This document shows, one piece after another, positions 23,383 to 32,475 of a stretch of 64,000 nt of DNA. This DNA comes from Wenxinia saemankumensis. GTDB taxonomy: Bacteria > Pseudomonadota > Alphaproteobacteria > Rhodobacterales > Rhodobacteraceae. Below the pieces are notes generated by a model that saw nothing but the letters and a program-made list of their open reading frames with translations, was not told the DNA's origin and made no database searches. The DNA lies in contig NZ_FQYO01000005.1 in assembly GCF_900141735.1 (NCBI RefSeq), positions 124,001 to 188,000 of the forward strand. Direction: 5' to 3'. The translations under genes and the position numbers were made by a program. Numbering within the stretch: the stretch's first letter is position 1; every line of letters begins with the position of its first letter.

Positions 23383-23934
23383 TCAGGGCGCGTTCAGGAT
23401 CAGGAAATCGCCTTGCCCGCGCCGGATCAGTTGAAACTCTGCGTTTTCTTCCTCGTCACCATAGCCGGTCGCATCGAGCCTGGCGAGCGCGAGGCGCAGG
23501 TTGTCGCGGATCTCGTCGGAATCGCCGTTATCCGTGGCATAAGCGCGACGGAACATCTCGGACGCCTCGCCGGTGCGGCCCTGTTCCATCAGGATCACGC
23601 CGAGATTGTTCCAGGCCGGCGGAAAGTCGGGATCCTCCTCGACAGCCTGCCGGAGCAGCCGTTCCGCCTGGCCGAGCCGGCCGAGCCGCAGGTTGGCCGA
23701 GCCGAGGGCAGAGAGCGTGTCGATCGTCAGCCCCTGCTGGCCGGCCGCGCGGGTATAGGCCTGCAGCGCCAGCTCGTACTCGCCCGCTTCCATCAGGCGA
23801 TGCCCGACGGTCAGGCCGTCGACATCCATTTCGCCCGCCACGCCGGGGGCGAAGAGGCCCTCGCCCCCGTCCCCCGCGCCGGAACAGGCGGAAAGGGCGA
23901 GGGCGAGGATCGTCAGAAGGGGAAAGGGCCGCAT
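23383..23934 (-). CDS. tadD: TPR lipoprotein, TadD-like (second of two)
   Basis: 183 residues with lipobox LALSAC (Cys17) and about three TPR units (EYELALQAYTRAAGQQGLTIDTLSALGSANLRLGRLGQAERLLRQAVEEDPDFPPAWNNLGVILMEQGRTGEASEMFRRAY). Short and closest in outline to TadD, the pilotin-like lipoprotein of the Tad machine. It follows tadC after 39 bases. Confidence 0.84.
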   Translation of the reverse strand: MRPFPLLTILALALSACSGAGDGGEGLFAPGVAGEMDVDGLTVGHRLMEAGEYELALQAYTRAAGQQGLTIDTLSALGSANLRLGRLGQAERLLRQAVEEDPDFPPAWNNLGVILMEQGRTGEASEMFRRAYATDNGDSDEIRDNLRLALARLDATGYGDEEENAEFQLIRRGQGDFLILNAP

Positions 23935-23973
23935 CGTCCGCCGGTCTGGTCAGGGTCCGGGCGGGGCCGGTGC

Positions 23974-24981
23974 CTAGTTCAGACCCGTCGCCTCCGCCGC
24001 ACCGCCGCCCCCGAGGGTGGTATAGATCTCGAAGATCGACGGTCCGATCAGGATGATGAGGAGCGGCGGCACCGTCAACATCATCGTGGCGAGAGTCATC
24101 TTCGTCGGCAGCGTGTTGGCCTTCTCCTCGGCCCGCATCACCCGCTTGTCCCGCATCTCCGAGCTGAAGACCCGCAGCGCGTCGGCGATCGAGGTGCCGA
24201 ATTGCTGCGACTGGATGAGCACGGTCACGAAGGACGAGATGTCGGCCACGCCGCAGCGTTCGGACATGTCGCGCAGGACGCTGACCTTGTCCTTGCCGGC
24301 CTTCATCTCGTAGCTGACCAACTCGTATTCGTCGGCGAGGTCGGGAAAGCCCGAGCGCAGCTCCTTGCTGACCCGGATGATCGCCTGGTCGAGCGACTGG
24401 CCCGCCTCGACGCAGACCAGCATCATGTCGAGCGAGTCCGGGAAGCCGTTGACGATGGCCTCCTGACGGGTCTGCTGGCGCTTCGTCACCCAGTATTTCG
24501 GTACCATGTAGCCGACCACGCCCGGTCCCAGCGCATAGAGCATGAGGTTCGTGGTCGAGGGGTCCCCCGTCGCCGAGGCGTAGATCGCGTAGCTGGCGCC
24601 CAGGATCAGGCCGCCGATCCCCAGCGCGAACTGCGCGAAATGGTAGATCCGCACCGCGTTCTTGCTGCGGTACCCCGCCTGCAGCAGCTTGAGCCGGACC
24701 GCGCCGTATTCCTTGTCGTCCTTCGGCTCGAGGAAGCCGGCATACTTGTCCAGCTTCTCGCCGCCGTCGGAGGCCTGGCGCAGCGACTTGCTCTTGCCGC
24801 CTTCCGTCTGGTCCCCCGCGGGGCCCTGGCCGCGCTTCAGCCGGTCGAGCGGATCCTCCTGCTTCCTCAGCAGGACGGGCAGGGTCAGCAGGATCAGCAG
24901 CAGGCCCAGAAAGCCGACCGCGATCAGCGGGCCGAAGGGACCGAGCAGGTCGGTCAGCAGAACTTGCATCCTGTCGAGCAT
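23974..24981 (-). CDS. tadC: Tad inner-membrane platform protein TadC
   Basis: 335 residues with a T2SSF domain (about 175-300, GFPDSLDMMLVCVEAGQSLDQAIIRVSKELRSGFPDLADEYELVSYEMKAGKD) and flanking membrane helices at 14-34, 130-160 and 300-320. It pairs with TadB as the platform that TadA drives. It begins 16 bases after the tadB stop. Confidence 0.94.
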   Translation of the reverse strand: MLDRMQVLLTDLLGPFGPLIAVGFLGLLLILLTLPVLLRKQEDPLDRLKRGQGPAGDQTEGGKSKSLRQASDGGEKLDKYAGFLEPKDDKEYGAVRLKLLQAGYRSKNAVRIYHFAQFALGIGGLILGASYAIYASATGDPSTTNLMLYALGPGVVGYMVPKYWVTKRQQTRQEAIVNGFPDSLDMMLVCVEAGQSLDQAIIRVSKELRSGFPDLADEYELVSYEMKAGKDKVSVLRDMSERCGVADISSFVTVLIQSQQFGTSIADALRVFSSEMRDKRVMRAEEKANTLPTKMTLATMMLTVPPLLIILIGPSIFEIYTTLGGGGAAEATGLN

Positions 24982-24997
24982 CGTCGCGGGTCCTTCC

Positions 24998-25966
24998 TCA
25001 GACCTTGATGTTCACGAGGCTCCGCATGACGAAGATGTTCGCCACGAGGAAGCCGCCCACGACGAGGCAGGCCGGCACGAACACGGCCGTGTCCTTCACG
25101 TCGTCGTAATAGCCCGGCTCCATCACGTTGATCGCGACGAGCGCGAGCAGGGGGAAGCCGGAAAGGAACTTGCCGGACCACTTGGCCTCGGCGGTGATCG
25201 CCTTCACCCGGCGGAACAGGCGGAACCGGGCGCGGATCACCTTGGCGAGGCCGTCGAGGATCTCGGCCAGGTTGCCGCCGGCCTGCTGCTGGATGTTCAC
25301 GGCCACCGCGAGGAAGCGCATGTCCTGCATGTCGATCCGCTCGGCCATGAACTTCAGCGCCTCGCCCATGTCGCGGCCATAGGCCGCCTCGTCCGCGATC
25401 ACGCCCATCTCGGTGCCGAGCGGGTCGGGCACCTCCTTGGCGACGATCTGGATGGCGGAGGAGAAGGGGTGGCCGACGCGGAGGGAGCGGACCATCAGCT
25501 CCACCGCCTCGGGGAGCTGCTCCTCGATCATCGAGATGCGCTTGGTCGCGAGGCGGTTCACCCAGACATAGACCCCGCCGATGCCCATCACCACGGCCAC
25601 GGCGGCGCGGATCGGCAGCGACGCGGTCGTCCCGAAGGTCAGCCCGGCGAAGGCGACGCCGGCCAGAACCCCCATGACCATGATCAGCTGACTGGGCGTG
25701 AAGGCGATGTTCGCCTTCTGCGCCTTCTCGGCCAGCATGGAATAGAGCGGGATGCTCCGCGACTTCATGTGCTGGCTCATCTCCTTGCGGAGCTGGTCCA
25801 GCACCTGTTCGCGGCCCGTCCCCTTCTCGAGCATCTCGAGCCGGCGGTTCACCCGGGAATTGAGGCTGATCGACTTGCCGAAGGCGACCAGGTAGAGGCC
25901 GTTCACCAGCACGATGACGGCCACGAAGATCAGGCCGTAGATGATCGGTTCGGCTGAGATTACCAT
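24998..25966 (-). CDS. tadB: Tad inner-membrane platform protein TadB
   Basis: 322 residues. The T2SSF domain spans about 155-290 (QLPEAVELMVRSLRVGHPFSSAIQIVAKEVPDPLGTEMGVIADEAAYGRDM and QQQAGGNLAEILDGLAKVIRARFRLFRRVKAITAEA), with hydrophobic helices at 8-27, 95-135 and 275-315. It starts 6 bases after the tadA stop. Confidence 0.95.
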   Translation of the reverse strand: MVISAEPIIYGLIFVAVIVLVNGLYLVAFGKSISLNSRVNRRLEMLEKGTGREQVLDQLRKEMSQHMKSRSIPLYSMLAEKAQKANIAFTPSQLIMVMGVLAGVAFAGLTFGTTASLPIRAAVAVVMGIGGVYVWVNRLATKRISMIEEQLPEAVELMVRSLRVGHPFSSAIQIVAKEVPDPLGTEMGVIADEAAYGRDMGEALKFMAERIDMQDMRFLAVAVNIQQQAGGNLAEILDGLAKVIRARFRLFRRVKAITAEAKWSGKFLSGFPLLALVAINVMEPGYYDDVKDTAVFVPACLVVGGFLVANIFVMRSLVNIKV

Positions 25967-25972
25967 GCGGGT

Positions 25973-27424
25973 CTATCCCTTGAAGGGCTCGAAGATCGAG
26001 GGCGGCAGATCGTAGCCCCAGAGCCGGAAGCGTTCCGAGTAGTGCGACCGCACGCCGGTCGCCGTGAAATGGCCGATGATCTTGTTGTCGGGCGTCAGGC
26101 CGACGCGCTGAAAGCGGAACACCTCCTGCATCGAGATCACCTCGCCCTCCATCCCGGTGATCTCGGTGATCGAGGTCATGCGGCGCGAGCCGTCCTGCAG
26201 GCGGCTCGCCTGCACGATCAGGTTGACGGCCGAGGCAATCTGGCTGCGCACCGCCTTCATCGGCATCTCGATCCCGGCCATGGCGATCATGTTCTCGAGC
26301 CGGCTCACGCCGTCGCGGGCGGAGTTGGCGTGGATCGTGGTCATCGACCCGTCATGGCCCGTGTTCATCGCCTGGAGCATGTCGATCACCTCCTCGCCGC
26401 GCGTCTCGCCGACGATGATCCGGTCAGGCCGCATCCGCAGGGCGTTCTTGAGGCAATCGCGCGGCGTCACCGCGCCCTTCCCCTCGACGTTCGGGGGGCG
26501 GCTCTCCATCCGCCCGACATGGGTCTGCTGGAGCTGGAGTTCCGCGGTATCCTCGATCGTCAGGATGCGCTCGGAATTGTCGATGAAGGACGACAGGGCG
26601 TTGAGCGTGGTCGTCTTGCCCGAGCCGGTCCCGCCCGAGACGATCACGTTCAGCCGGGTTGAGACGGCGGCTTGCAGATATGCGGCCATCTCTTCGGTGA
26701 AGGCGCCGTATCGCACGAGGTCGTCGATGCCGAGCTTGTCCTTCTTGAACTTCCGGATCGAGACGAGCGAGCCATCGACCGCGATCGGGGGCACCATCGC
26801 GTTGAACCGGCTGCCATCGGCGAGGCGGGCGTCGACATAGGGGTTGGATTCGTCGACACGCCGGCCCACCGCGGACACGATCTTGTCGATGATCCGCATC
26901 AGGTGGCGTTCGTCCTTGAAGGTGATGTCCGACAGCTGAAGCTTGCCGTTGCGCTCGACGAAGATCTGCTGCGGCCCGTTCACCAGGATGTCCGAGACCG
27001 TGTCGTCCTTGAGCAGCGCCTCGAGCGGGCCCAGGCCCTTCACCTCGTCGTAGAGATCCTGGTTCAGCGCGTGCCGTTCCTCGCGGTTGAGGACGACGCC
27101 CATCTCCTCGAGCGATTCCTGCGCGATGGCCTGGATCTCGGCCTTGAGGTCCTGTTCCGCCGCCTTCTCGAGCGCGGAGAGGTTCAGGTTCTCGAGCAGC
27201 GCCTTGTGCAGCTCGAGCTTTATCTCGGCCAGCCGCTCCTTGCGCTTCTTCTCCTTGTCGACCGGCGCGGCGGTGGCCGCGGCCCGGGCGGGCGGGGCCT
27301 TCTGCGCGGCCGGTTTCGGGGCGGGCACGGCGCGGGCCTGCGGCGCCGATGCCGGGGCAGGGGCCTCAGCCGGCCGCGGGGTCGCGGCGGTCGCCGCGTC
27401 GGGTTTCTTGAACTTCGAGAACAT
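25973..27424 (-). CDS. tadA: Tad pilus assembly ATPase TadA (CpaF)
   Basis: 483 residues. The first 60 are Ala/Pro-rich and disordered-looking. The secretion ATPase follows with Walker A GGTGSGKTT (264-272, K270), the Asp box EDTAEL, Walker B MRPDRIIVGETRGEE and the His box TGHDGSMTTIHAN. It hydrolyses ATP to power Flp pilus extension at the TadB/TadC platform. ATG 27424 has an AAAGGA site and gives the family start MFSKFKKP. It lies 20 bases after cpaE. Confidence 0.96.
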   Translation of the reverse strand: MFSKFKKPDAATAATPRPAEAPAPASAPQARAVPAPKPAAQKAPPARAAATAAPVDKEKKRKERLAEIKLELHKALLENLNLSALEKAAEQDLKAEIQAIAQESLEEMGVVLNREERHALNQDLYDEVKGLGPLEALLKDDTVSDILVNGPQQIFVERNGKLQLSDITFKDERHLMRIIDKIVSAVGRRVDESNPYVDARLADGSRFNAMVPPIAVDGSLVSIRKFKKDKLGIDDLVRYGAFTEEMAAYLQAAVSTRLNVIVSGGTGSGKTTTLNALSSFIDNSERILTIEDTAELQLQQTHVGRMESRPPNVEGKGAVTPRDCLKNALRMRPDRIIVGETRGEEVIDMLQAMNTGHDGSMTTIHANSARDGVSRLENMIAMAGIEMPMKAVRSQIASAVNLIVQASRLQDGSRRMTSITEITGMEGEVISMQEVFRFQRVGLTPDNKIIGHFTATGVRSHYSERFRLWGYDLPPSIFEPFKG

Positions 27425-27444
27425 CGGGTTCCGTCCTTTCCGCC

Positions 27445-28707
27445 TCAGCGCCGCTTGCGTTTCCTGGTCTGCGCTGCGTCGGCGCCGACGTTGATCTCGT
27501 GGATCGAGTGCGCGAGTTTCGCGATCTCCTTGCGCAGGGCCGCCTTGGGCTGGGCCAGCGCGAGCGGCCGGCCCTGGTCGGCGGCGGCCGCCACCGGCTT
27601 GCCGCCATCGGGCATCTGCACCTCGATCGAGATGCCGAGCGATTCCGCCAGACGCTTGACCCGGCTCTTGCCGTTGAGGTCGGTGAAGCCCGGCGCCCGG
27701 TTCAGGACGAAGCGGAACTTGTCGAAGGGCAGATCCTCGGCCTGGAAGGCGCGCTTGATCCGCAGCGTGTTCTGCGCCGATCGCATGTCGAGCTCGAGCG
27801 TGGCGAGGTAGACATGGGCCGCGTACAGCACCGTCTCGGTCCATTCCACGGTGGTGGAGGGCATGTCGATCACGACGTAGTCGAAATTCGTCCGCGCCAT
27901 CTCGAGGATGCGCTCGACCTCGGCCGGTCCGACGAGGTCGAGCGGGACGAGGTCGGCGGGCGCCGTCAGCACCTGCAGCCTCTGCTCGTAGGTCAGCAGC
28001 GCCTGCATGAAGGCCTCGCTGTCCATCGCCTCGGTCTCGGTCAGGAGCTCGAGCACCGCCTCGCGGCGGGGCAGGTCCAGATAGGTCGCGACCGCGCCGT
28101 TCTGCAGGTCGAGATCGAGCAGCGCGACGCGCGGCGGCTCGTCCTTGTCCGCATTGGCCAGTTCCCAGGCGAGATTGACGGCGAGCATCGTCGCTCCGGT
28201 CCCGCCGGCGAGACCGTGGACCGGGATGATGACGCCCGAGCGGTCGCCGGTGGCCGTGATCGTGGTGCGATGCTCCTCGGCGACGACATCCTCGACCGGG
28301 GGGCGGCGCAGGCGCTCGACCGCGCGGTTCAGTTCGCCCTCGGGCAGGGGGTAGGGGACGAATTCATCCCCGCCTTCGCGCAACAGCTGATGCAGCGAGC
28401 CCGGCGAGACATCCTCCGTGATGAGCACCACCTTGATGCCGCGCCCCTTGGCGGCGGCCACGATGTCGATGACGAGGCCGAGATCCCCCTCGTCCTCGGC
28501 GTCGAGCGCAATGGCGACGAATTCCAGGCTGGAGGCATCCTCCTGCCCGAGAAAGGCGAGCGCGTCGGCGAAGCTGAGATCGCCCCAGCTCTCGCCCATC
28601 AGCGCTTCCATGTCCTCGATCAGAAGGTCGAAGTTCTGCACGTCGCGGCTGATCGTGCAGGCGACGATCGGCGCCGGGTCCGGCTGCAGGGCGGCAGTGC
28701 TGCTCAT
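27445..28707 (-). CDS. cpaE: pilus localisation ATPase-like protein CpaE/TadZ
   Basis: 420 residues: an atypical receiver-like N domain (about 15-135) and a MinD/ParA-like domain (about 158-400). The deviant P-loop reads GLAGGTGATM (165-174): the Lys residues of the usual KGGVGKT are absent, as in several TadZ/CpaE. It also has VALLDLDLQNGAVATYLDL and DYVVIDMPSTT. It directs the Tad machine to a cell pole. A nested inverted repeat lies 101-143 bases before its start. Confidence 0.9.
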   Translation of the reverse strand: MSSTAALQPDPAPIVACTISRDVQNFDLLIEDMEALMGESWGDLSFADALAFLGQEDASSLEFVAIALDAEDEGDLGLVIDIVAAAKGRGIKVVLITEDVSPGSLHQLLREGGDEFVPYPLPEGELNRAVERLRRPPVEDVVAEEHRTTITATGDRSGVIIPVHGLAGGTGATMLAVNLAWELANADKDEPPRVALLDLDLQNGAVATYLDLPRREAVLELLTETEAMDSEAFMQALLTYEQRLQVLTAPADLVPLDLVGPAEVERILEMARTNFDYVVIDMPSTTVEWTETVLYAAHVYLATLELDMRSAQNTLRIKRAFQAEDLPFDKFRFVLNRAPGFTDLNGKSRVKRLAESLGISIEVQMPDGGKPVAAAADQGRPLALAQPKAALRKEIAKLAHSIHEINVGADAAQTRKRKRR

Positions 28708-28807
28708 ACGCGTCGTTCCTTCATCCCACCCCGGGGCGCCACGGGCCGCGCGTCGCGCGAACCCGGCGCTGGCCCCCGACCGATTCGGTCAGATGGTCGA
28801 GGGGGAC

Positions 28808-28850
28808 ATTCCCGGTTTCACTCACCTTCGTCGTCAAAGGTGACGGGAAT
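28808..28850. promoter_or_regulatory. nested inverted repeat upstream of cpaE
   Basis: Outer arms ATTCCCG / CGGGAAT and inner arms TCACCTT / AAGGTGA, with a 7-base bulge and an 8-base loop. It lies between the OmpA-like gene and cpaE. No T-run, so an mRNA structure or protein-binding site is more likely than a terminator. Confidence 0.5.
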
Positions 28851-28942
28851 TGGGCTGAAAGAGCGTAATTGTTAGGGCGGAGCGAACGATCGGCGGCGGG
28901 GGCGGCCGTTGTCGCCCCAGCCGCGGATCCGGCACGGAACGG

Positions 28943-29599
28943 CTACTGGTCCGTGGCGACCTCGCTGCCCTGGATGCCGGTGAGGGTCTGCTGCGTGCCG
29001 GCGCTGGCGACGTAGTCGCGGAAGATCACCTCGGCGTATTGCCCGTTGAGGCAGCAATGCGTGCCGCCGCCCTCGTAGAAGCCGGCGACCTCGGTCACGG
29101 TGCGCCGGTTGGCGCGCTCGCGCGCCTCGGTGGGCACCACGGGCCGGGTCTCGCCATAGGAGACGAGCGCCTCGAGGCGCCCGCGATCGACGCCCCGCCC
29201 GACGAGATAGGCCACGACGGCATTCGCCCGCCGCAGGCCCAGATTGTAGTTGTAGCCGTTCGAGCCGACCCCGTCGGTATGCCCGTAGACCGAGAAGCGC
29301 AGCTCGGGGAACTGGCGGATCCAGTCCGCCTGACGGGAGAGGACGGCCTGCGCCTCTGGCCCCAGGGCGGCGCTGTTGAAGTCGAAGGTCACCGTGCTGT
29401 CGATCTCGGCCGCGAACCGCTGGCCGAGCGCGATGCGCGCCGCCGCCGGGTCGGTCTGGGCAAGGTAGTTCTCGATCACCGCGGTGCCGAATGGGGAGGT
29501 GGTCTGCACCGATCCCGCCTCGCGGTCGAAGCTGGCCGGAGCCTGCGCGCAGGCCGCGAGCCCGCCAAGGGCCAAGGTAAGAATGCCGAGAGTCTTCAT
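28943..29599 (-). CDS. OmpA-family lipoprotein of the Tad locus
   Basis: 218 residues with a lipobox (LAAC, Cys17). The OmpA peptidoglycan-binding domain runs about 65-175 (STVTFDFNSAALGPEAQAVL, YGHTDGVGSNGYNYNLGLRRANAVVAYL, RANRRTVTEV). A C-terminal stretch with a Cys-Cys pair (THCCLNGQYAE) is not part of the domain. It sits between the secretin and cpaE, so it probably anchors or stabilises the secretin, a role played by other proteins in classic tad loci. Confidence 0.88.
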   Translation of the reverse strand: MKTLGILTLALGGLAACAQAPASFDREAGSVQTTSPFGTAVIENYLAQTDPAAARIALGQRFAAEIDSTVTFDFNSAALGPEAQAVLSRQADWIRQFPELRFSVYGHTDGVGSNGYNYNLGLRRANAVVAYLVGRGVDRGRLEALVSYGETRPVVPTEARERANRRTVTEVAGFYEGGGTHCCLNGQYAEVIFRDYVASAGTQQTLTGIQGSEVATDQ

Positions 29600-29639
29600 T
29601 GCCTTGCGCCCCGTTGCTGAACCGCGCCTGCGTGATGTG

Positions 29640-31064
29640 TCAGTCGAGCACGTAGCCGTAGCTGCCCGAGAAGTCCTGCCGGGCCACTTCGCCCGCGCCG
29701 CCGGCCTGCGGCGCGTCGTCCGACGAGACGCGTCCGAACAGGAACAGGTCGCGCTCGGAGGGCGGGCGGACGCGGTCCGTCGGCAGGGCCAGCGTGTCGC
29801 CGCGCACCGGGCTGACCAGATGGGCGGTGATGATGATCACCAGTTCGGTCTGGTTGCGTTCGTATTCGGCCGAGCGGAACAGCGCGCCCAGGACCGGCAC
29901 GTCGCCGAGCCACGGCACCTGGCCGTTGATGTCGCGGAAATCGTCGCTCAGCAGGCCGGCGATCGCGAAGCTCTCGCCGTCGCGCATCTCGACGGTGGTG
30001 GAGGTCTCGCGCCGGCGGAAGGCGTCGATCTGGAAGCCGTTGATGTTGATGCCGTTCGTCGGGTCGATGGACGAGACGGCGGCCTCGAGCTCGATATTGA
30101 TGAGATCCCCCGCCACGACCCGCGGCGTGAAGTTGAGCTCGACGCCGAAGGGCTTGAACTCGACGGTGATGTTGCCGCCCTCCTGGCTGATCGGCACGGG
30201 ATATTCGCCGCCCGCCAGGAACCGCGCCTCCTGCCCCGACAGGGCGGTGAGGTTCGGCTCGGCCAGGGTGCGGACCACGCCGCGGCTCTCCAGCGCCTCG
30301 AGCAGGATGCCGACCTCGACGCCGCCGGCATTGAAGCCGAACAGGATCGCGCCGTTGTTCTGGGTGGCGGCCGGGATGTTGCCGGCGAAGCCGTTGGCCA
30401 GGCCCCCCTGGCTGCCGAGCGTATTGGTGCCGCCGGTCAGCCCCAGATCGCCGCCGAGCGCGGTGCCGCCGAGCCCCAGCGAGGTGGAGAGCGACTTCGC
30501 GACCGAGCGCTGCATCTCGGCGAAGCGCACGCGCAGCATGACCTGCTGCTGGCCGCCGACGCTCATCAGGTTCGAGACGCGGTCGGGGGCGTAGCGGTTG
30601 GCCAGTTCCAGCGCCGCGTCGAGCGCCGTGATCGAGCTGACGGTGCCGCTGAGGACGATGCCGTCATTGGCGGTGCGCACCTCGACATGCTCGTTCGGCA
30701 GCACCTGGGCGAGGCGCTCGCGGAATTCGGCGATGTCGGGCGTGACCTGGACCTCGACGTTCGCGATCAGTCCGCCATCGGCGCCCAGGATCGTCATCGT
30801 CGTGCGACCCGGCTCCTTGCCGAGGAGGTAGATCGTCCGGTCGGTCAGGGACGAGATGTCGGCAATGCCGGGATTGGCGATCGAGATCTCGGCAAAGGGG
30901 ATGTCGCTCTCGACCACGACGGCGCGGTTCATCGGAACCTGCAGCGGCCGGTTGGGCGAGCCCGCGAGGATCTGCAGCGTCTCGGCCGCCGCCGGGGCAG
31001 CCGGAACGGCGAGCCCGAGCGCGAGACCGGCCAGGGCCGCCCTCAGAAACTTGTCGATTGTCAT
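29640..31064 (-). CDS. rcpA: Tad secretin RcpA/CpaC
   Basis: 474 residues with a signal peptide (to about 26, cleaved after AAA). An N-terminal pilus-channel domain (30-140; RAVVVESDIPFAEISIANPGIADI) and a BON-like segment precede the secretin domain (about 180-430; VEVGILLEALESRGVVRTLAEPNLTALSGQEARFLAGGEYPVP, VPWLGDVPVLGALFR, ELVIIITAHLV). It forms the outer-membrane gate for the Flp pilus. The gap from cpaB is 207 bases and holds a long hairpin. Confidence 0.95.
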   Translation of the reverse strand: MTIDKFLRAALAGLALGLAVPAAPAAAETLQILAGSPNRPLQVPMNRAVVVESDIPFAEISIANPGIADISSLTDRTIYLLGKEPGRTTMTILGADGGLIANVEVQVTPDIAEFRERLAQVLPNEHVEVRTANDGIVLSGTVSSITALDAALELANRYAPDRVSNLMSVGGQQQVMLRVRFAEMQRSVAKSLSTSLGLGGTALGGDLGLTGGTNTLGSQGGLANGFAGNIPAATQNNGAILFGFNAGGVEVGILLEALESRGVVRTLAEPNLTALSGQEARFLAGGEYPVPISQEGGNITVEFKPFGVELNFTPRVVAGDLINIELEAAVSSIDPTNGININGFQIDAFRRRETSTTVEMRDGESFAIAGLLSDDFRDINGQVPWLGDVPVLGALFRSAEYERNQTELVIIITAHLVSPVRGDTLALPTDRVRPPSERDLFLFGRVSSDDAPQAGGAGEVARQDFSGSYGYVLD

Positions 31065-31211
31065 GTGACCTGCCTCTCGATCACGAAAATGTCCGGGTCT
31101 TTGCGCCCGCGATTGGGCCGACCCTGACGAGCGGGTCGTATTAATGCAAGAATCCCCTTCCCCTACGGCTATGCGTTGTGGGACTGCCGCAACATAGGGA
31201 TCGGCCCGAAC

Positions 31212-31248
31212 GCCGGCGGGGCGCCCCGCTACAGGGCGCCCCGCCGGC
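31212..31248 (-). other. 15-bp perfect hairpin between cpaB and rcpA
   Basis: Arms 31212-31226 and 31234-31248 pair over 15 bases without a mismatch around a 7-nt loop, 24 bases after the cpaB stop. No T-run follows on the minus strand. Likely an mRNA-stabilising or attenuating structure inside the tad operon. Confidence 0.65.
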
Positions 31249-31271
31249 CATCTCGCCCGGTCGGCGCCGGG

Positions 31272-32120
31272 TCAGTTGCAGGGGATCGGAATGTCCACCA
31301 CCTCGGATCCGCGACGGACCCGCGTGGTGCAGACTTCCGGCATGTCGGGCGCCTCCTCGACGACCGGCGCCTGTTCCACGATCCCGAGGAGAGAGCGCTG
31401 GTCCACCTCGATCGCGGAGGCGATGGTCTCGTCCCGCTGGCCGATCAGCGACAGGGCCAGCGACCCGGTCGCCTGCGCCTGCCTCAACTGAGCAACCTGT
31501 TGAGGCGTTACCTCGACCGTGACGGTATCGGCGAGGGAGACTTCGCGCGTCGTGTCCGAGGACTGGTCGACCGCAATGATCGGAAGGGACGTCTCGATAA
31601 GCTTCGTCACCTCGGAGGTGCTGTTGCCCGGCGGGCGGCCGGTCCAGTAGACGTCGACCCGGTTGCCGGTCCGCAAATGGCCCGACACGCCCGATGTCGC
31701 GTTCACGGAAATGGCGAATGCCCGCATGCCGGGCGAGAGACGCGTCTCGATCCCCGCATCGACGCCGGGCTCGGTCACGCGCGAGGCGAGGACGGGCTCG
31801 TTCGCCCACATCGGCTGCGTCACGGCGCGCAGGACGTCGGTGCCGCGGGGGAAAAGCTCTTCCTCGGTGCGGAAGATGCCGGCGGGCAGGAACGGCTCGG
31901 CATATTGCACGAGCTTCACGTCCTCCGGCGTGATCTCCTCGCCATAGGCGATGTCCCGGGCGAGGGCGTAGACCTCGACCGTGGGCACGCGCTGGGCCGC
32001 CTGGGCCCGCTGCTGGGCGAGGGCCAGTTCCTGTTGCGCGAAATGGCCCTGGACCATGTAGACGGCGAAGCCGGCCAGTCCCAGTCCGATGAGGAGGACA
32101 AGTCCGAATACTGCTCGCAT
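31272..32120 (-). CDS. cpaB: Flp pilus assembly protein CpaB (RcpC)
   Basis: 282 residues from the ATG at 32120 (MRAVFGLVLLIGLGLAGFAVYMVQG), giving a single N-terminal membrane anchor (4-24). An earlier in-frame ATG at 32192 would overlap the flp gene and is rejected. A SAF domain follows (about 45-110; VYALARDIAYGEEITPEDVKLVQ), then the RcpC/CpaB domain. The C terminus has two Cys residues (EVCTTRV and PIPCN). It acts in the periplasm with the secretin. Confidence 0.92.
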   Translation of the reverse strand: MRAVFGLVLLIGLGLAGFAVYMVQGHFAQQELALAQQRAQAAQRVPTVEVYALARDIAYGEEITPEDVKLVQYAEPFLPAGIFRTEEELFPRGTDVLRAVTQPMWANEPVLASRVTEPGVDAGIETRLSPGMRAFAISVNATSGVSGHLRTGNRVDVYWTGRPPGNSTSEVTKLIETSLPIIAVDQSSDTTREVSLADTVTVEVTPQQVAQLRQAQATGSLALSLIGQRDETIASAIEVDQRSLLGIVEQAPVVEEAPDMPEVCTTRVRRGSEVVDIPIPCN

Positions 32121-32142
32121 CGTTGTGCCTATCTGCCTGTTT

Positions 32143-32349
32143 CTAGTCGAAGTTGACGGCTTGAATGTCAGCAGAGGAAAGCGTCGCGCCAACGCTGTCA
32201 GCCGGATCCGTTGCGCCTTGGGCGATTAGTCCAACAATCAGGATTCCAAATCCGAAAATGCCGGCCGTCAGGACGACCCAATCGACAGTGACTGCACCAT
32301 CCTCTCGTGAGTGAAAGTCGCGCAGGAAGGAAAAAATGGTGCAATCCAT
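32143..32349 (-). CDS. flp: Flp family type IVb pilin (first of two, nearest cpaB)
   Basis: 68 residues. The prepilin leader ends in SREDG, and the mature peptide would start AVTVDWVVLTAGIFGFGILIVGLIA, a single hydrophobic helix. In classic Flp pilins the position-5/6 pair after the cleavage glycine is Glu-Tyr; here it is Asp-Trp. The ATG at 32349 gives MDCTIFSFLRDFH. Base composition of this gene and its flanks is clearly lower in GC than the rest of the window. It lies 22 bases upstream of cpaB. Confidence 0.85.
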   Translation of the reverse strand: MDCTIFSFLRDFHSREDGAVTVDWVVLTAGIFGFGILIVGLIAQGATDPADSVGATLSSADIQAVNFD

Positions 32350-32475
32350 ATCCAGACGCCTTTTGCATTTATTTTGCCGTAACCGTTGTCGGTCCCCGGC
32401 GCGATATCCAATCAAGCGGAGCAGTAAGAGAATTACCGGAACAGCAGAATCCGCAATAATCGCCTGTTCTTGTAC

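Noticed and set aside
32120-32192. cpaB start at 32192
   Set aside because: It would overlap the flp gene and put a 24-residue basic stretch before the membrane anchor.
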